Positions 1-8,697 of a stretch of 20,735 nt of DNA are shown here, one piece after another (the first letter of the stretch is position 1; the number at the start of each line of letters is the position of its first letter). The translations under genes were made by a program, and so were the position numbers. Under the pieces are notes generated by a model. That model did not search any database and was not told the origin of the DNA. It saw only the letters and a list, made by a program, of their open reading frames with translations. Source of the stretch: Priapulus caudatus (Eukaryota; Priapulida; Priapulimorpha; Priapulimorphida; Priapulidae); contig NW_014577667.1 of NCBI RefSeq assembly GCF_000485595.1, positions 54,203 to 74,937 of the forward strand, in the 5' to 3' direction.

Positions 1-559
1 GCAGCTAGCAACACACAACAATTTGTGGTGTGTAAATAACAACGTATGGCAGAGGTACAGGTCTGGTTACTACCTCTGGTTTATATATATATATATATAA
101 ATACAACTAACAACAGCATCCAAATACAGGTACCTAATGCTATACGGTAGCCACAAGTTACCTGCTCGTTTTCTACTATACGTGGCGAGAAGTGGTTTTC
201 TGCCGACGTGAAACAGTCGTAGGGCTGGAGGGGCTACATACGTGGCTACTACGTACAAGTAATTTGGCTAGTTTGTTGATGGATTGTGATGATATTTTGT
301 GCTGAAATATGCAGGTACATGGATTAGAATCTCTCTAAGGATGGAAATCAGAATAAATAAAACAAGTTTATTTTTACATCCGATCAACTCTTTTATTAAT
401 CTGTGTGCTAGTGTTGGGTTGTTGGATGAAAAGAATGTAATCCTGACGAAGCCATTGAATGAATGAAGGTGAAAATGAATGATAATCAGTAGATTGACAT
501 GAAATCCCAATTTTCGTTTTGGATTTCACTCTAGACTGAGGATTGGTCATGATTCCATC
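1..559. other. Non-coding flank, no gene recognised
   Basis: No open reading frame here shows a recognisable domain, and the short minus-strand frames have low-complexity, unrecognisable translations. A TA-dinucleotide microsatellite of about nine units lies at 82-99. Composition is AT-rich and ordinary. Confidence 0.6.
82..99. repeat. (TA)n microsatellite
   Basis: About nine uninterrupted TA units are visible directly. A shorter TA run lies near 748-757. Both are simple repeats with no further inference. Confidence 0.9.
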
Positions 560-667
560 ATCACACCCCAAGAGGCATGATGGAGAGCCCTCAAGGAGCT
601 CTCCATCATCCCTTTTAAAGGTGTGATTTTTAGTGGAGCTCTCCATCATGCCTCTTAAGGGTGTGAT
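560..667. repeat. Three-copy inverted/direct repeat (29-30 bp unit)
   Basis: A 29-30 bp unit occurs three times. The copy at 560-588 is inverted relative to the copies at 598-627 and 638-667. The first and third are near-perfect reverse complements, differing by about one substitution and one indel, and contain GGCATGATGGAGAGC or its complement. The middle copy is a more diverged direct repeat of the third. The region can therefore fold into alternative hairpins, with the first arm pairing to either later copy. It could be a foldback mobile-element remnant or a locally generated duplication. No coding potential is seen. Confidence 0.8.
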
Positions 668-950
668 TATGGAGCGTGAAAAGACCCCCTATGATGTCCT
701 AGGGGAGTCATTAGTAGTCCTCCTGTACTTTTCAAATCTGAAAGCCTGTATATATATATCATGCTTTCGAGTATAGTTTTCAACATACTTTATCTAACTA
801 CCACTGTGCACTGATATTTTGTTTAAATTGTTTTACCCATACATTGCTCTCAGCGAATACATTTATTGAGCTTCGCTGCAATACTGTAGGAAAAATACCC
901 TGCGCTACCCTTACTACCACAGATGAAGGATCTTCTGTATACAAATAATT
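668..950. other. Non-coding, nothing recognised
   Basis: Apart from a short TA run near 748-757, this stretch shows no gene, repeat or structured element that I can support. Confidence 0.5.
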
Positions 951-979
951 GTATCCCCCGAACGAGTTCGGGGGGATAC
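951..979. repeat. Short palindrome (hairpin head of a dispersed repeat?)
   Basis: GTATCCCCCGAAC is followed by a two-base loop and its reverse complement with one extra G. This gives a stem of about 13 bp. Downstream comes TATGGATTTGGCCTTGTC, a layout of palindrome followed by a short leader that recalls the dispersed repeat heads at 8702 and 14330. The link to those repeats is inference. The palindrome itself is seen directly. Confidence 0.75.
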
Positions 980-1150
980 TATGGATTTGGCCTTGTCACG
1001 CCGCCGCCGCAGAGATTTCCTTGTGAGCCCTCTACCAGCTGCAGTTCATCTCGGATCATCTTCAAATTTCGCATGAAGGTGCGTTATCGTAAAGCAAGAC
1101 GCCAATCGTTTTTGGTGTGGGCGGAGTCATCGTTGCCATAGTAACAACAT

Positions 1151-1337
1151 TTTTTGTCGAAATATTTTAGAACCTGTAACTTCTGCAGTTTTTACCCGAT
1201 TGTCATGAAATTTGGCACACACCACCAATATATACTATATATATATAGGACATGTTATATCGGCCCTGTGTGCCAAATTCCATGACAATCGGGTAAAAAC
1301 AGCACAAGTTACAGGTTCCACAATATTTCCACAAAAA
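1151..1337. repeat. Foldback element, 70-bp arms
   Basis: The left arm (1151-1220) and right arm (1268-1337) are reverse complements over 70 bp with about six mismatches. The inner 51 bp (1170-1220 against 1268-1318) carry only three of them. The 47-bp spacer is TA-rich. A shared core is ACCCGATTGTCATG on the left with its complement on the right. This is typical of foldback or MITE-like elements, or of an inverted duplication. No target-site duplication could be assigned. Small frames crossing it are by-products of the arms. Confidence 0.85.
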
Positions 1338-1753
1338 GGTCTGTCGCATACAAAAACCACCACTGCCCTTGACCTTAGTTTGACCTTGACCGTCGACTTA
1401 CATTTCTTCTTTGGCCTCCTAGGGTAACCAGATTCCATATACTTGCACATCTGAGGCAGACCAGTTGTCTAACAAACCTTTGTCTTTGTGACTTATTTAA
1501 CTTTACCTGCCTTCTACATTCTTACAGAGATATTCCATTCATACCAGATCACGGGGGATACATGTAGTTGGCGGCAACTGCTCGTTTCTAGTTTTATATG
1601 GTTTGTAAAAATATCCAGTTATTGTGACTTTCTTTTAGTTAGTTCTTGATCAACAATGACAGATCCATGGGCATGCGTCCCCTGTCGAACAAAACACGTT
1701 TCGCTCGCTTGACATTCGTTCCATCGGCCGTCTCCACGATTCATATTCCCTGT
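1338..1753. other. Non-coding left flank of the LTR element
   Basis: No gene is recognised. The last five bases (1749-1753, CCTGT) are the left target-site duplication of the LTR retrotransposon. The minisatellite found on the right side of the element has no counterpart here. Confidence 0.6.
1749..1753. other. Left target-site duplication CCTGT
   Basis: These five bases directly precede the 5' LTR and are identical to 6749-6753 directly after the 3' LTR, as expected for integrase-made 5-bp staggered insertion. Confidence 0.85.
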
Positions 1754-1908
1754 TGTTGTAATATGGACTATATTCCCTTCGCGTAAGGACACGTAGTGGG
1801 AACGTGAGAGTGGTGGTCAGGCTTAACTGTCATGTCTCTCACCGACATAGTTCGTCTGACTGAATAAAGCAACGTTATTCATAGATTGACTCTTGTCATC
1901 TTATTAAA
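1754..1908 (+). repeat. 5' LTR (155 bp)
   Basis: It starts TGTTGTAATATGG and ends CTTATTAAA, directly before the primer site. It matches 6594-6748 except at 1781 (G against A) and 1825 (A against G). An AATAAA polyadenylation signal is at 1863-1868. The terminal dinucleotides are TG and AA rather than the usual TG and CA. At 155 bp it is short even for this group, so the promoter must be compact. No clear TATA box was assigned. Confidence 0.93.
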
Positions 1909-1921
1909 TGGTGGCAGCGGT
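1909..1921 (+). promoter_or_regulatory. Primer binding site, tRNA-Leu type
   Basis: TGGTGGCAGCGGT abuts the 5' LTR and starts with the TGG that pairs with a tRNA 3' CCA end. From general knowledge, the 3' end of animal tRNA-Leu(AAG) reads ACCGCTGCCACCA, which is fully complementary over these 13 bases. It would prime minus-strand DNA synthesis. The downstream 1922-2261 stretch is the untranslated leader. Confidence 0.8.
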
Positions 1922-2261
1922 AAACATGAACTTTCGATCATTGGTGAAATCCCAGTGTGAGCACCCTCTGGGTAAGTCGACAATAGATCTAATGAATTTT
2001 GATTCATGCCGTTGGTGCAGTATCATACTGTACACATATATACACCAGTAGAGACCGCCTCGTGTGTGCATCAGGAGCTTTGCACACGGCACTACTCGCG
2101 CAGTGATACAAGCAAGTGGAATATTTGCTGACGTGCGTGAAGTGTGACTTCTTGTAACCGGAACTGTTATACGTCGAAGTAAACAAACACTGACACCGGT
2201 TTTCACTGCTAACGTTTTCGCTGGACTTGACGTACCTTTGATACGACACTTATAAACAGTC

Positions 2262-2909
2262 ATGGCATCTAAAATGCCAACCATGGACCTGAAGTATGAC
2301 CCACTTGTGGACTCATATAAGGCATTCAAAGTGCGAATGAGCTTGTTTTTTGAAGATCACGAGATCGAAGATGAAGGTAAACAAGCAACAAAGATCAAGA
2401 TAGCACTGGGAGATGAAGGCATGCGACGCATTTTGAACTCAGGTATGTCGAGTGAGGACCGGAAAAAACCCGATAAGATTTGGGAACTCTTAGAACAACA
2501 AGTAGATGCAACTGTCAAGATCAATTTTAGAGTGCACAGGTTGGAATTTTCCAATTTACGCCAGAAAGTGAATGAGAACATAAATGACTATATCTCACAT
2601 ATACGAGAAAAAGCAACGAAATGTGAATTTACAGCCGACGAGCTAAATGAAAGGCTCATTGAGATGGTCATTTTATCTACACCATTTGAGGACTTCAGAA
2701 AAGAGTTACTCACTAAACCTCAAAAACACCCTATCAAGGAAGTTTTAGACAAAGGCAGAGAATATGAGGCCATTAGAGCATCACAAGCATCGATAAGTAG
2801 TATGAGAGAAACACACGAAACAAGTGTGAGCTCCGTCTATCACTCAAAGTCAAAGCCATGCTATAACTGGTTTACACCATGCACCCAAGAAAGGCCCAGC
2901 ATATGGTGA
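2262..2909 (+). pseudogene. gag: Gag of the Ty3/Gypsy element, 3' end frameshifted
   Basis: The frame opens with ATG at 2262 after a 353-base leader. It encodes about 200 residues of capsid-type Gag and ends at an out-of-place stop at 2907-2909. The central region (about residues 70-170: WELLEQQ, then NINDYISHIREKA, then KGREYEA) is the helical Gag/capsid core usual for Mag-like elements. It would assemble the cytoplasmic particle that packages the RNA. At residue 200 a nucleocapsid zinc-knuckle start is visible (PCYNWF), but the expected second Cys reads Trp. The homologous reading moves to another frame between about 2865 and 2881, with further knuckle-like residues (GDTWVASG, then HWSRCC) encoded from 2881. 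The last few residues here are therefore frameshift product. The ATG context (gtcATGg) is reasonable, and in-frame ATGs follow closely at 2274 and 2283. Confidence 0.85.
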
Positions 2910-4272
2910 CACATGGGTTGCGAGTGGTATTCAAAACCACTGGAGTCGGTGCTGTCGTAAGTCAGGGCAAGCCAAACGTGACCAGGGGTTAAAACAGACC
3001 CCTAAGAGAACGCCCAAAACAATGATGAATCGTCAACAAAGACCAGGAAATAAGAAGCATGTGAATAAACACGATCTTAAATCACAAGATGAAGTGTATG
3101 TTGACGATTCTGATGATGAAACATCTGATGATGAAACATACACACAGGGGTTTTATTCTCTGACCATCAGTGACCTAAACCTCCATGAAGTGAAGAACCG
3201 CGAAGCTTTTGTATCCCTGATGGTACATAATGATGATCCACGTGTGCAGGGTCCACTGAGACTCAAAGTGGACACAGGGGCTGGAGGAAACACCCTCCCA
3301 TTTCGCACATACAAGCAAATGTTTGGCGATATCCCGTATGCTAAAGTGCTGCAACCCCAAAAGAACTTGCAACTTGTCTCGTACAGCGGACACTCAATTC
3401 CCTGTATGGGATCCATTGACTTGAGTGTGCAGAGACATAACTCCACAGACATCCGCAAGCACAAGTTCTACATTGTAGGTGTACCGGGACCAGCCGTCAT
3501 AGGTCTGCGGTCTAGTAGAGAGCTCAAGCTTATCACTCTAAATGATGTTCTGGTCGATACAATTACTCCGCTACCAAAAGTCAAGGAAGTGGATATATCG
3601 ACAAACATACACACTCCACCACCAGAGATGAAAATCAACTTTGTCGACGATATGAAATGGTGGTTCCCAGACAGTTTCGATCGAATTGGATGCTTTAAGG
3701 GCGAAGCAGAGCTACACTTGAAGCCTGACGCAACATCGCATATTGACCCTCCTCGTCGCTGCTCGATACATCTTCGTCCAAAAATTGAAGCAGAACTAAA
3801 GAAAATGGAGTTGGACGGCATCATTCGAAAAGTCACTGACCACACAGACTGGTATTTATCCCTTACCTATGCAACCAAGCAGGACGGTAGTCTGAGAATA
3901 TGTCTGGACGCGAAAAAGCTGAATGAATCGCTGAAGTGGTGGTGTCCACACAAAATTCCAACCATCGAGGAGATCAATCCTGCATTCGCAAATGCCAAAT
4001 ACTTCACGAAGCTAGACGCAAAGGCAGGATACTGGAGTGTCCAGCTGTCCGAAGCTACACAAGAGCTCACCACTTTTCGCACACCGTTTGGTAGATGGTG
4101 TTTTCGCCGTTTACCGTTTGGGCTATGTGTCAGTCAAGACATCTTCTAGCAGAGGATGGATGACATTATCGCCCAGTGCGAGGGTGTCGTCGGCATCACG
4201 GACGACATTGTTGTGTGCGGCGAAACGGAAGAAGAGCACGATAGAAGACTGGTAGCTTTCCTGAAGGCCTAG
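2881..4272 (+). pseudogene. pol: Pol: protease and N-terminal/central reverse transcriptase, with in-frame TAG
   Basis: This frame runs open from 2881, through an ATG at 3022, to a TAG at 4147-4149. It then continues in the same frame to another TAG at 4270-4272. After the zinc-knuckle remnant there is an acidic linker, then an aspartic protease with DTGA (catalytic Asp codon 3271-3273) and a later AVIGL segment. The reverse transcriptase follows, with PTIEEI, LDAKAGYW (catalytic Asp codon 4015-4017), TPFGR and LPFG. Beyond the TAG, GITDDIVV carries the paired catalytic aspartates (4201-4206). Protease would process the polyprotein and reverse transcriptase would copy the RNA in the particle. 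The polymerase catalytic residues persist, but the TAG separates the first Asp from the pair, so no active polymerase can be made without readthrough. Confidence 0.92.
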
Positions 4273-4958
4273 TGCTCAATCCCTCGAAATGTGTGGTGAA
4301 AACGAACCAAATAACATTCTTTGGTCGCCTTTACACAGACAAAGGCATGTTTCCTGACCCAGGGAAAGTGGAGGACATTATCGCAATGCCCACACCACAA
4401 AACAAGCAGGACCTGCAGAGATTCCTTGGCATGGTGACCTTCATGTCAAGCCACTTGCCCAAGCTGTCGGACAGCACAGCTACTCTGAGAGACCTACTCA
4501 AAGAAAGTGTTCCGTTCGAATGGAGTGAGGATCACCAGGCAGCATACAAGGGAGTCAAAGACTTGGTCGCTGCTAGTGTCGGGTTACGATACTATGACCC
4601 AACACAGGACGTTTTCTTAGAGGTAGATGCATCGGCTCGGGAACTCGGAGCAGCCTTGGTTCAAGCAAACAGACCAGTCGCGTTCGCTAGCAAAACATTG
4701 ACGACTGCACAGTCTCACTACAGCAATCTCGAGAGGGAGTGCTTGGCGATCGTTCACGGGATCCAGCGATATCACCATTACTTGTTTGGCCGCTATTTTG
4801 AAATCATCACGGACCACAAGCCGCTGGAGATGATTCTCCGGAAACTGCTCTGTGCAGCACCACCTCGACTGCAGAGAATGTTGGTGAAAGTCAAAGGGTA
4901 CGATTTTGAAATACACTATAGGCCAGGGCAAGATGGTATTAGCCGACACTTTGTCTAG
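4260..4958 (+). pseudogene. pol: Pol: reverse transcriptase thumb/connection and RNase H, frameshifted
   Basis: The homologous reading leaves the previous frame near 4255-4263 and continues here as PEGLVLNPSKC, the end of the palm. FFGRLYTDKG, a RFLGMVTFMSSHLPKLS stretch and an RNase H domain follow. The RNase H acidic residues are in place: Asp in EVDASARELGAAL (4626-4628), Glu in NLERECLAI (4731-4733) and Asp in TDHKPLE (4812-4814). RNase H degrades template RNA during reverse transcription. The frame ends with a misplaced TAG at 4956-4958. The continuation into the spacer before integrase lies in another frame from about 4933. The tail residues after RPGQD are therefore frameshift product. 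Confidence 0.9.
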
Positions 4959-5370
4959 ACTACCGAACCAGGACAAAGATGGTGAGATTGAGTTAGATCA
5001 CAATGTTGACTGCATTGAACTGGACATGATAAATTTCTCACCAACAAAACAGGATTAGCTGAGACGTGAAACGGCACGAGATCCAGTGCTCCATGGGCTA
5101 ATGCAGACCATCTTCACAGGTTGGCCGAACACTATACAGGAACTCCCTACCGATCTCAGGAGTTTCTGAAGTTTTTGCGATGAACTTGCCGTCGAAAATG
5201 GCATAATTTTTAAAGGTAAACAAGTCGTAGTACCACCTCCATTGCGCAGTGAAATACTGAAGCAGTTGCATGAGGGACACCAAGGTATCGAGAAGACCTA
5301 CAGACTTGCGTGTGAAAGCGTATTTTGGATGAGAATCAACACAGACATTGAGAAACTGTGCCAGAACTGA
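4933..5370 (+). pseudogene. pol: Pol: RNase H-integrase linker and integrase zinc-binding domain, broken
   Basis: This reading picks up directly where the preceding frame fails (ADTLSRLP). It carries in-frame TAG at 5056-5058, TGA at 5167-5169 and TGA at 5368-5370. The second half is the integrase N-terminal H2C2 zinc-binding domain. LHEGHQGIEKTYR supplies the two His (5269-5271 and 5278-5280) and LCQN supplies the first Cys (5359-5361). The TGA at 5368 sits exactly where the second Cys codon should be, and the next stretch of homology is shifted to a different frame (5369 onward). This domain would bind LTR ends and multimerise integrase. Confidence 0.85.
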
Positions 5371-5418
5371 GCTGTGTCAACAGATGCAACCTCAACAGTC
5401 AAAACAACCCATGAGTGA
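5369..5418 (+). pseudogene. pol: Integrase remnant across a deletion
   Basis: Only about 16 codons (ELCQQMQPQQSKQPMS in this frame) separate the zinc-binding domain from the next recognised segment at 5419. Gypsy integrases normally have several tens of residues here, including the tryptophan-containing segment and the first catalytic Asp of the D,D-35-E triad. No such segment was found in any frame, so an internal deletion is inferred. Confidence 0.6.
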
Positions 5419-5736
5419 GACTACCTTATCATCTCCGATTATCACAGTCGGTATCCAGTAGTGAAACAGTTGTCGTCTTCGACGGCTAAATCGGTCATTT
5501 CAGCCACTAAGGAAGCTTTCAGGTTGCTTGGAGTGCCGCGAGAGATCATGTCTGACAATGGGCCGCAATTCCAGAGGGAATACAACGACTTCTGTGAAAA
5601 GTGGGGCATTGACCATATCACCAGTAGTTCGCAGTATCCCCAGTCCAATGTTTTCATTGAAAGACAGATACGATACATAAAACCAATTATCAAGAAGAGT
5701 TTGAAGTCGGGGGAGACCTTGACATGGCTCTTTTGA
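5419..5736 (+). pseudogene. pol: Pol: integrase catalytic core, partial
   Basis: DYLIISDYHSRYP starts the recognisable core. SDNGPQF (second catalytic Asp codon 5554-5556) and QSNVFIERQ (catalytic Glu codon 5659-5661) follow. I count 34 residues between Asp and Glu, one fewer than the usual 35. The normally conserved Gly after QSN reads Val. The first catalytic Asp is missing because the upstream part is deleted. The frame ends with a misplaced TGA at 5734-5736 after a frame change near 5710-5722. Integrase would insert the cDNA into the host chromosome. This copy cannot. Confidence 0.88.
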
Positions 5737-6302
5737 ACGTGAGAGCTACCCCACTGCACTCAAATTTGCCAAGTCCAGCTGAGCTGATGTTTGGCAGAGC
5801 AATACCGACTGCTCTACCAAGTCACACCCACAGCAACAATACATCGGAACTGTATCGGAACCACATGGCTGACATGGCCAGCAAGCAGCAAGGTTACGCA
5901 GATATGCACAGGAGCGAGAAACCACCACTACTCGACTGACAGCCAGTGCGAATTCTTGATAAAGACAAGAAACTATGGTACCCAGGGAAGGTGGTCAAAC
6001 AGTGTGTAGAGAATTACCGTTCGTATGTAGTGGAAACTGCGAGTAGTGCGCACATTCGTAGAAATCGTGTTCAGTTACGCGAAATGGCCAGGACGCAAGC
6101 CGATCCAGAGCCGGGTACCAAACCTACCGTGCGACCCAGCGACAGGACCACTGATGGTGCCATGAAACCTACGGATAACCCGCCACCTATAGTCTGCAGC
6201 AGTCCAGTAAAAGGAATCATGAAACCCTCAACTGGGACCGGGACTACTACGCGATCAGGTCGTGAGGTGCGACAACCTGTGAGATTCAGAGAGTCCGAGT
6301 GA
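5724..6302 (+). pseudogene. pol: Pol: integrase C-terminal domain and tail, with in-frame TGA
   Basis: NVRATPLHSNLPSPAELMFGR is the usual end of the gypsy integrase catalytic region and resumes in this frame. A TGA at 5937-5939 interrupts it. The same frame then continues VRILDKDKKLWYPGKVV and AHIRRNRVQL, a small SH3-like C-terminal domain common in Mag-type elements. A Pro/Thr-rich, basic tail ends at TGA 6300-6302. There is no ATG reason to call a separate start after 5939. It is the same polyprotein. After the stop no envelope or other frame follows. Confidence 0.85.
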
Positions 6303-6593
6303 ATGACAATGCACTCAAGTGTGGTCCAAGTGTACTCAGTTTTTGATCATATATCATCTTGTACTCTTTATATATAGTGATCAGATAATCACATATGGAC
6401 TGTAGTTGTACATCCATTTTGAATCAGACTATGTTTCAGTGAATATAATTTCAAAGTATAATTGGGACATGGACCTTGAACAATGGGCAGTGTGAACAAT
6501 TTGTTCAAATTTTATTTCTTTCAAATCATCACAAGAATTGTATCTGATCTTTGAATTACATCAGTTTTTGTTCATTTTTGTGAAAAAGGGAGA
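6303..6593 (+). promoter_or_regulatory. 3' untranslated part with polypurine tract
   Basis: The 291 bases between the Pol stop and the 3' LTR hold no open frame of note and no envelope gene. The last twelve bases (GAAAAAGGGAGA, 6582-6593) are an uninterrupted purine run directly against the LTR. That fits the polypurine tract that primes plus-strand DNA synthesis. Confidence 0.8.
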
Positions 6594-6748
6594 TGTTGTA
6601 ATATGGACTATATTCCCTTCACGTAAGGACACGTAGTGGGAACGTGAGAGTGGTGGTCAGGCTTGACTGTCATGTCTCTCACCGACATAGTTCGTCTGAC
6701 TGAATAAAGCAACGTTATTCATAGATTGACTCTTGTCATCTTATTAAA
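6594..6748 (+). repeat. 3' LTR (155 bp)
   Basis: It is identical to 1754-1908 apart from two transitions (6621 and 6665), about 98.7% identity. It ends TTATTAAA before the right target duplication CCTGT (6749-6753). An AATAAA signal is at 6703-6708. The close match implies little sequence change since the last round of reverse transcription. Confidence 0.93.
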
Positions 6749-7097
6749 CCTGTGACGCCGTGTTACCTGTGCAACGTGTTCCTGCGACGCCGTATTACCG
6801 GTGAAGCCGTATTACATGTGAAGCCGTGTTACCTGTGACGACGTGTTACCTCCGACACCGTGTTACCTGTGACGTGTTCCTGCTACCGTTACCGGACTGC
6901 TGTGACGTGTTACCGGTGCCGACGTATTACCCATGCCGACGTATTACCGGTTAAGCCGTGTTACATGTGAAGCCATGTTACATGTGACGATGTGGTACCT
7001 GTGACGATGTGGTACCTGTGATGCCGTGTTACCTGTGAAGCTGTGTTACATGTGAAGCCATGTTTATGTGACAACGTGTTCCTTCGACGTCGTGTTA
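6749..7097. repeat. 17-bp minisatellite, about 21 units
   Basis: The unit reads approximately CCTGTGACGCCGTGTTA and recurs about 21 times with substitutions. A few units are 13, 15 or 21 bp long (for example at 6766, 6866, 6879 and 6892). Variants start CCGG or CATG and end GTATTA or GTGGTA. The array starts exactly at the right end of the LTR element, and its first five bases are the element's target duplication. Sequence after 7098 loses the period. Confidence 0.92.
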
Positions 7098-8697
7098 CCG
7101 GTTTAACTTAGTTTTCTTTATTCAGGTAAAGAATTAAGGCCACCGGCCCATATCACCAATACAATACATGCAAGTTGCTGGCGTCACGTCTATAAAAATA
7201 CTGCATACACAATACATACAAGTATGATGTATCATATTACTATGTGTCATTATGGTTATGATTTATATTTTAATCAAAAAAATACCAATGGAAAATTGCG
7301 CTACCACTTTTCATTTTGGGCCAGAAGAAATAAATTTCTGGTGGCCCCCAAAAAAATGCACACAGGGTGTCAAGCACTGAGATAGCTTCCCTGTTGTGAC
7401 TGCCATAGGAAAGCTAGCCTGTGGTAGTGACAACCAGGGCTATAGTGCTACTACTACAGCTAAACGAGCTATTTCTTGTTAATAGTATGGGCAGTGGCAT
7501 GCATACAGTATGATTTTGTGTTGTAGAGGATCTTGTTGAAACTCCCTGATTGGTTGGTAGTTGAAAGCATGTTTATAAATATATAGTGGTTTAGTATCAT
7601 GTATGGCTCATTTTCCTTTTTTTGTGCAGCCTTACTCTAAATAGCATTCCCTCACATTGGAATTTTCCAGCTACATCTCAATAATGAGGAATGGTAAAGG
7701 GTGTATTTATTGTATGGTATTTGTAGTGTCGTGTCACAGAATGTATTTTAGGCAGGAATTTAGAATTTAAACTTAGCAAAGGGTTTTGCAACTATAGCAC
7801 AGGTGGTTTGCTCAAATATAAATGTGTTGTATATTTCATGGAATAAAATTTAAAAAATAGTTTAGTGCCCTAGATCTACAGACTGAGAGGCATCCTGATA
7901 ATGTAGAAATCCATGCTATCCCTGGGACTTGTGATGCACACCTTTTTTACCTCCTCGCAACGGAGGTCATGTAATCGGTCTCGTGTGTGTGTTCGTGTGT
8001 GTGTAGCGTTGGCGCGATCGATTCAGCACCAGCTCGCCTTAGGGCGTCTAGTCAGCAGCAGCCAGCAGCGAGCCAGTTGTTATACACATGTATACATGTT
8101 ACACGCTCGCAGAGGTATGCACTCTCCGTGAGTGCCCTCTGTCTAGTTGAATCATGTAGACCATACAGTCTGAGATATGACACAACATCAGCTAAAGTAA
8201 AGCAGAGCCTGAGGAGGAATGTGAATATTTTTCATTCAGAGATGGCAGGTTGAATATTATTTCTCCCACAACAGGGATGCCCAAAAGTGATGCCATGAGC
8301 CTTCTTCTGATCAGTCAAACACTGACATCTTGTTATCCGTTGGCTCTTGGGTAATGGTTAACAATGAATTTAATGTATATTATGGACAGATTAGAGCTAT
8401 TAAAGTTCAGGTGGTTCAAGTCCAATTTAGTCTTCAGCCGGCATATGAATTTTAGATTGAACGAGATGCTATCTGTTACAGTGAGGACAAAATTATGGAT
8501 ATTATGACCAGAATCCCAACACTTATTAATTTTTAAGGTGTAAAAGATATTAGCCAGTTGTAAAGATTTTTTTTATACTTGAATAATAATAATTTTTTTA
8601 TCATTAGATGGCTGTTTTACTGATATCATATGTTATCATCTAGACATGTACATAGTTCTAAAGAAGTTAATTACTAGATGGCATATCACCTATCACG
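7098..8697. other. Non-coding stretch, no gene recognised
   Basis: No frame has a recognisable product. Short frames around 7913-8253 translate to low-information Ser/Arg/Cys-rich sequence. Local features are an imperfect hairpin at 7389-7439, GT-rich sequence near 7983-8005, a CAG-rich run near 8054-8068 and a 14-base palindrome ACATGTATACATGT at 8086-8099. Confidence 0.55.
7389..7439. repeat. Imperfect hairpin
   Basis: The arms 7389-7407 and 7420-7439 are reverse complements with about three mismatches and one bulge around a 12-base loop. The left arm starts CCCTGTTGTGACTGCC. It could be a short foldback remnant. I see no evidence for a structured RNA gene. Confidence 0.5.

Larger units (their letters stand above)
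1754..6748 (+). mobile_element. Ty3/Gypsy LTR retrotransposon, full length, coding region broken
   Basis: This is a 4,995-bp element with 155-bp LTRs at both ends. A perfect 5-bp target duplication CCTGT lies at 1749-1753 and 6749-6753, a tRNA-Leu-type primer binding site follows the 5' LTR, and a polypurine tract precedes the 3' LTR. The body encodes, in order, Gag, aspartic protease, reverse transcriptase, RNase H and integrase, which is the Ty3/Gypsy order. There is no envelope frame after integrase: only 291 bp lie between the last stop and the 3' LTR. Size, short LTRs, primer choice and Gag type resemble the Mag/Steamer-like lineage of marine invertebrates, an inference from general family knowledge. 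In-frame stops (4147, 5056, 5167, 5368, 5937), several frame changes and an integrase deletion make this copy non-autonomous. Confidence 0.95.

Noticed and set aside
374-649. 91-residue minus-strand frame
   Set aside because: It spans the three-copy repeat at 560-667 and has no recognisable domain. The length is consistent with chance.
1904-2329. 141-residue minus-strand frame over the LTR element leader
   Set aside because: It lies antisense to the retrotransposon leader and Gag start, runs through the primer site and has no recognisable domain.
6303-6593. Possible envelope gene after pol
   Set aside because: Only 291 bases remain before the 3' LTR and no frame of useful length exists.
6749-7097. 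CRISPR-like array
   Set aside because: The units are contiguous 17-bp repeats without unique spacers, in an animal-type genome. It is a minisatellite.
8412-8422. GGTTCAAGTCC resembling a tRNA or SINE B box
   Set aside because: There is no matching A box at the right distance and no cloverleaf could be drawn.
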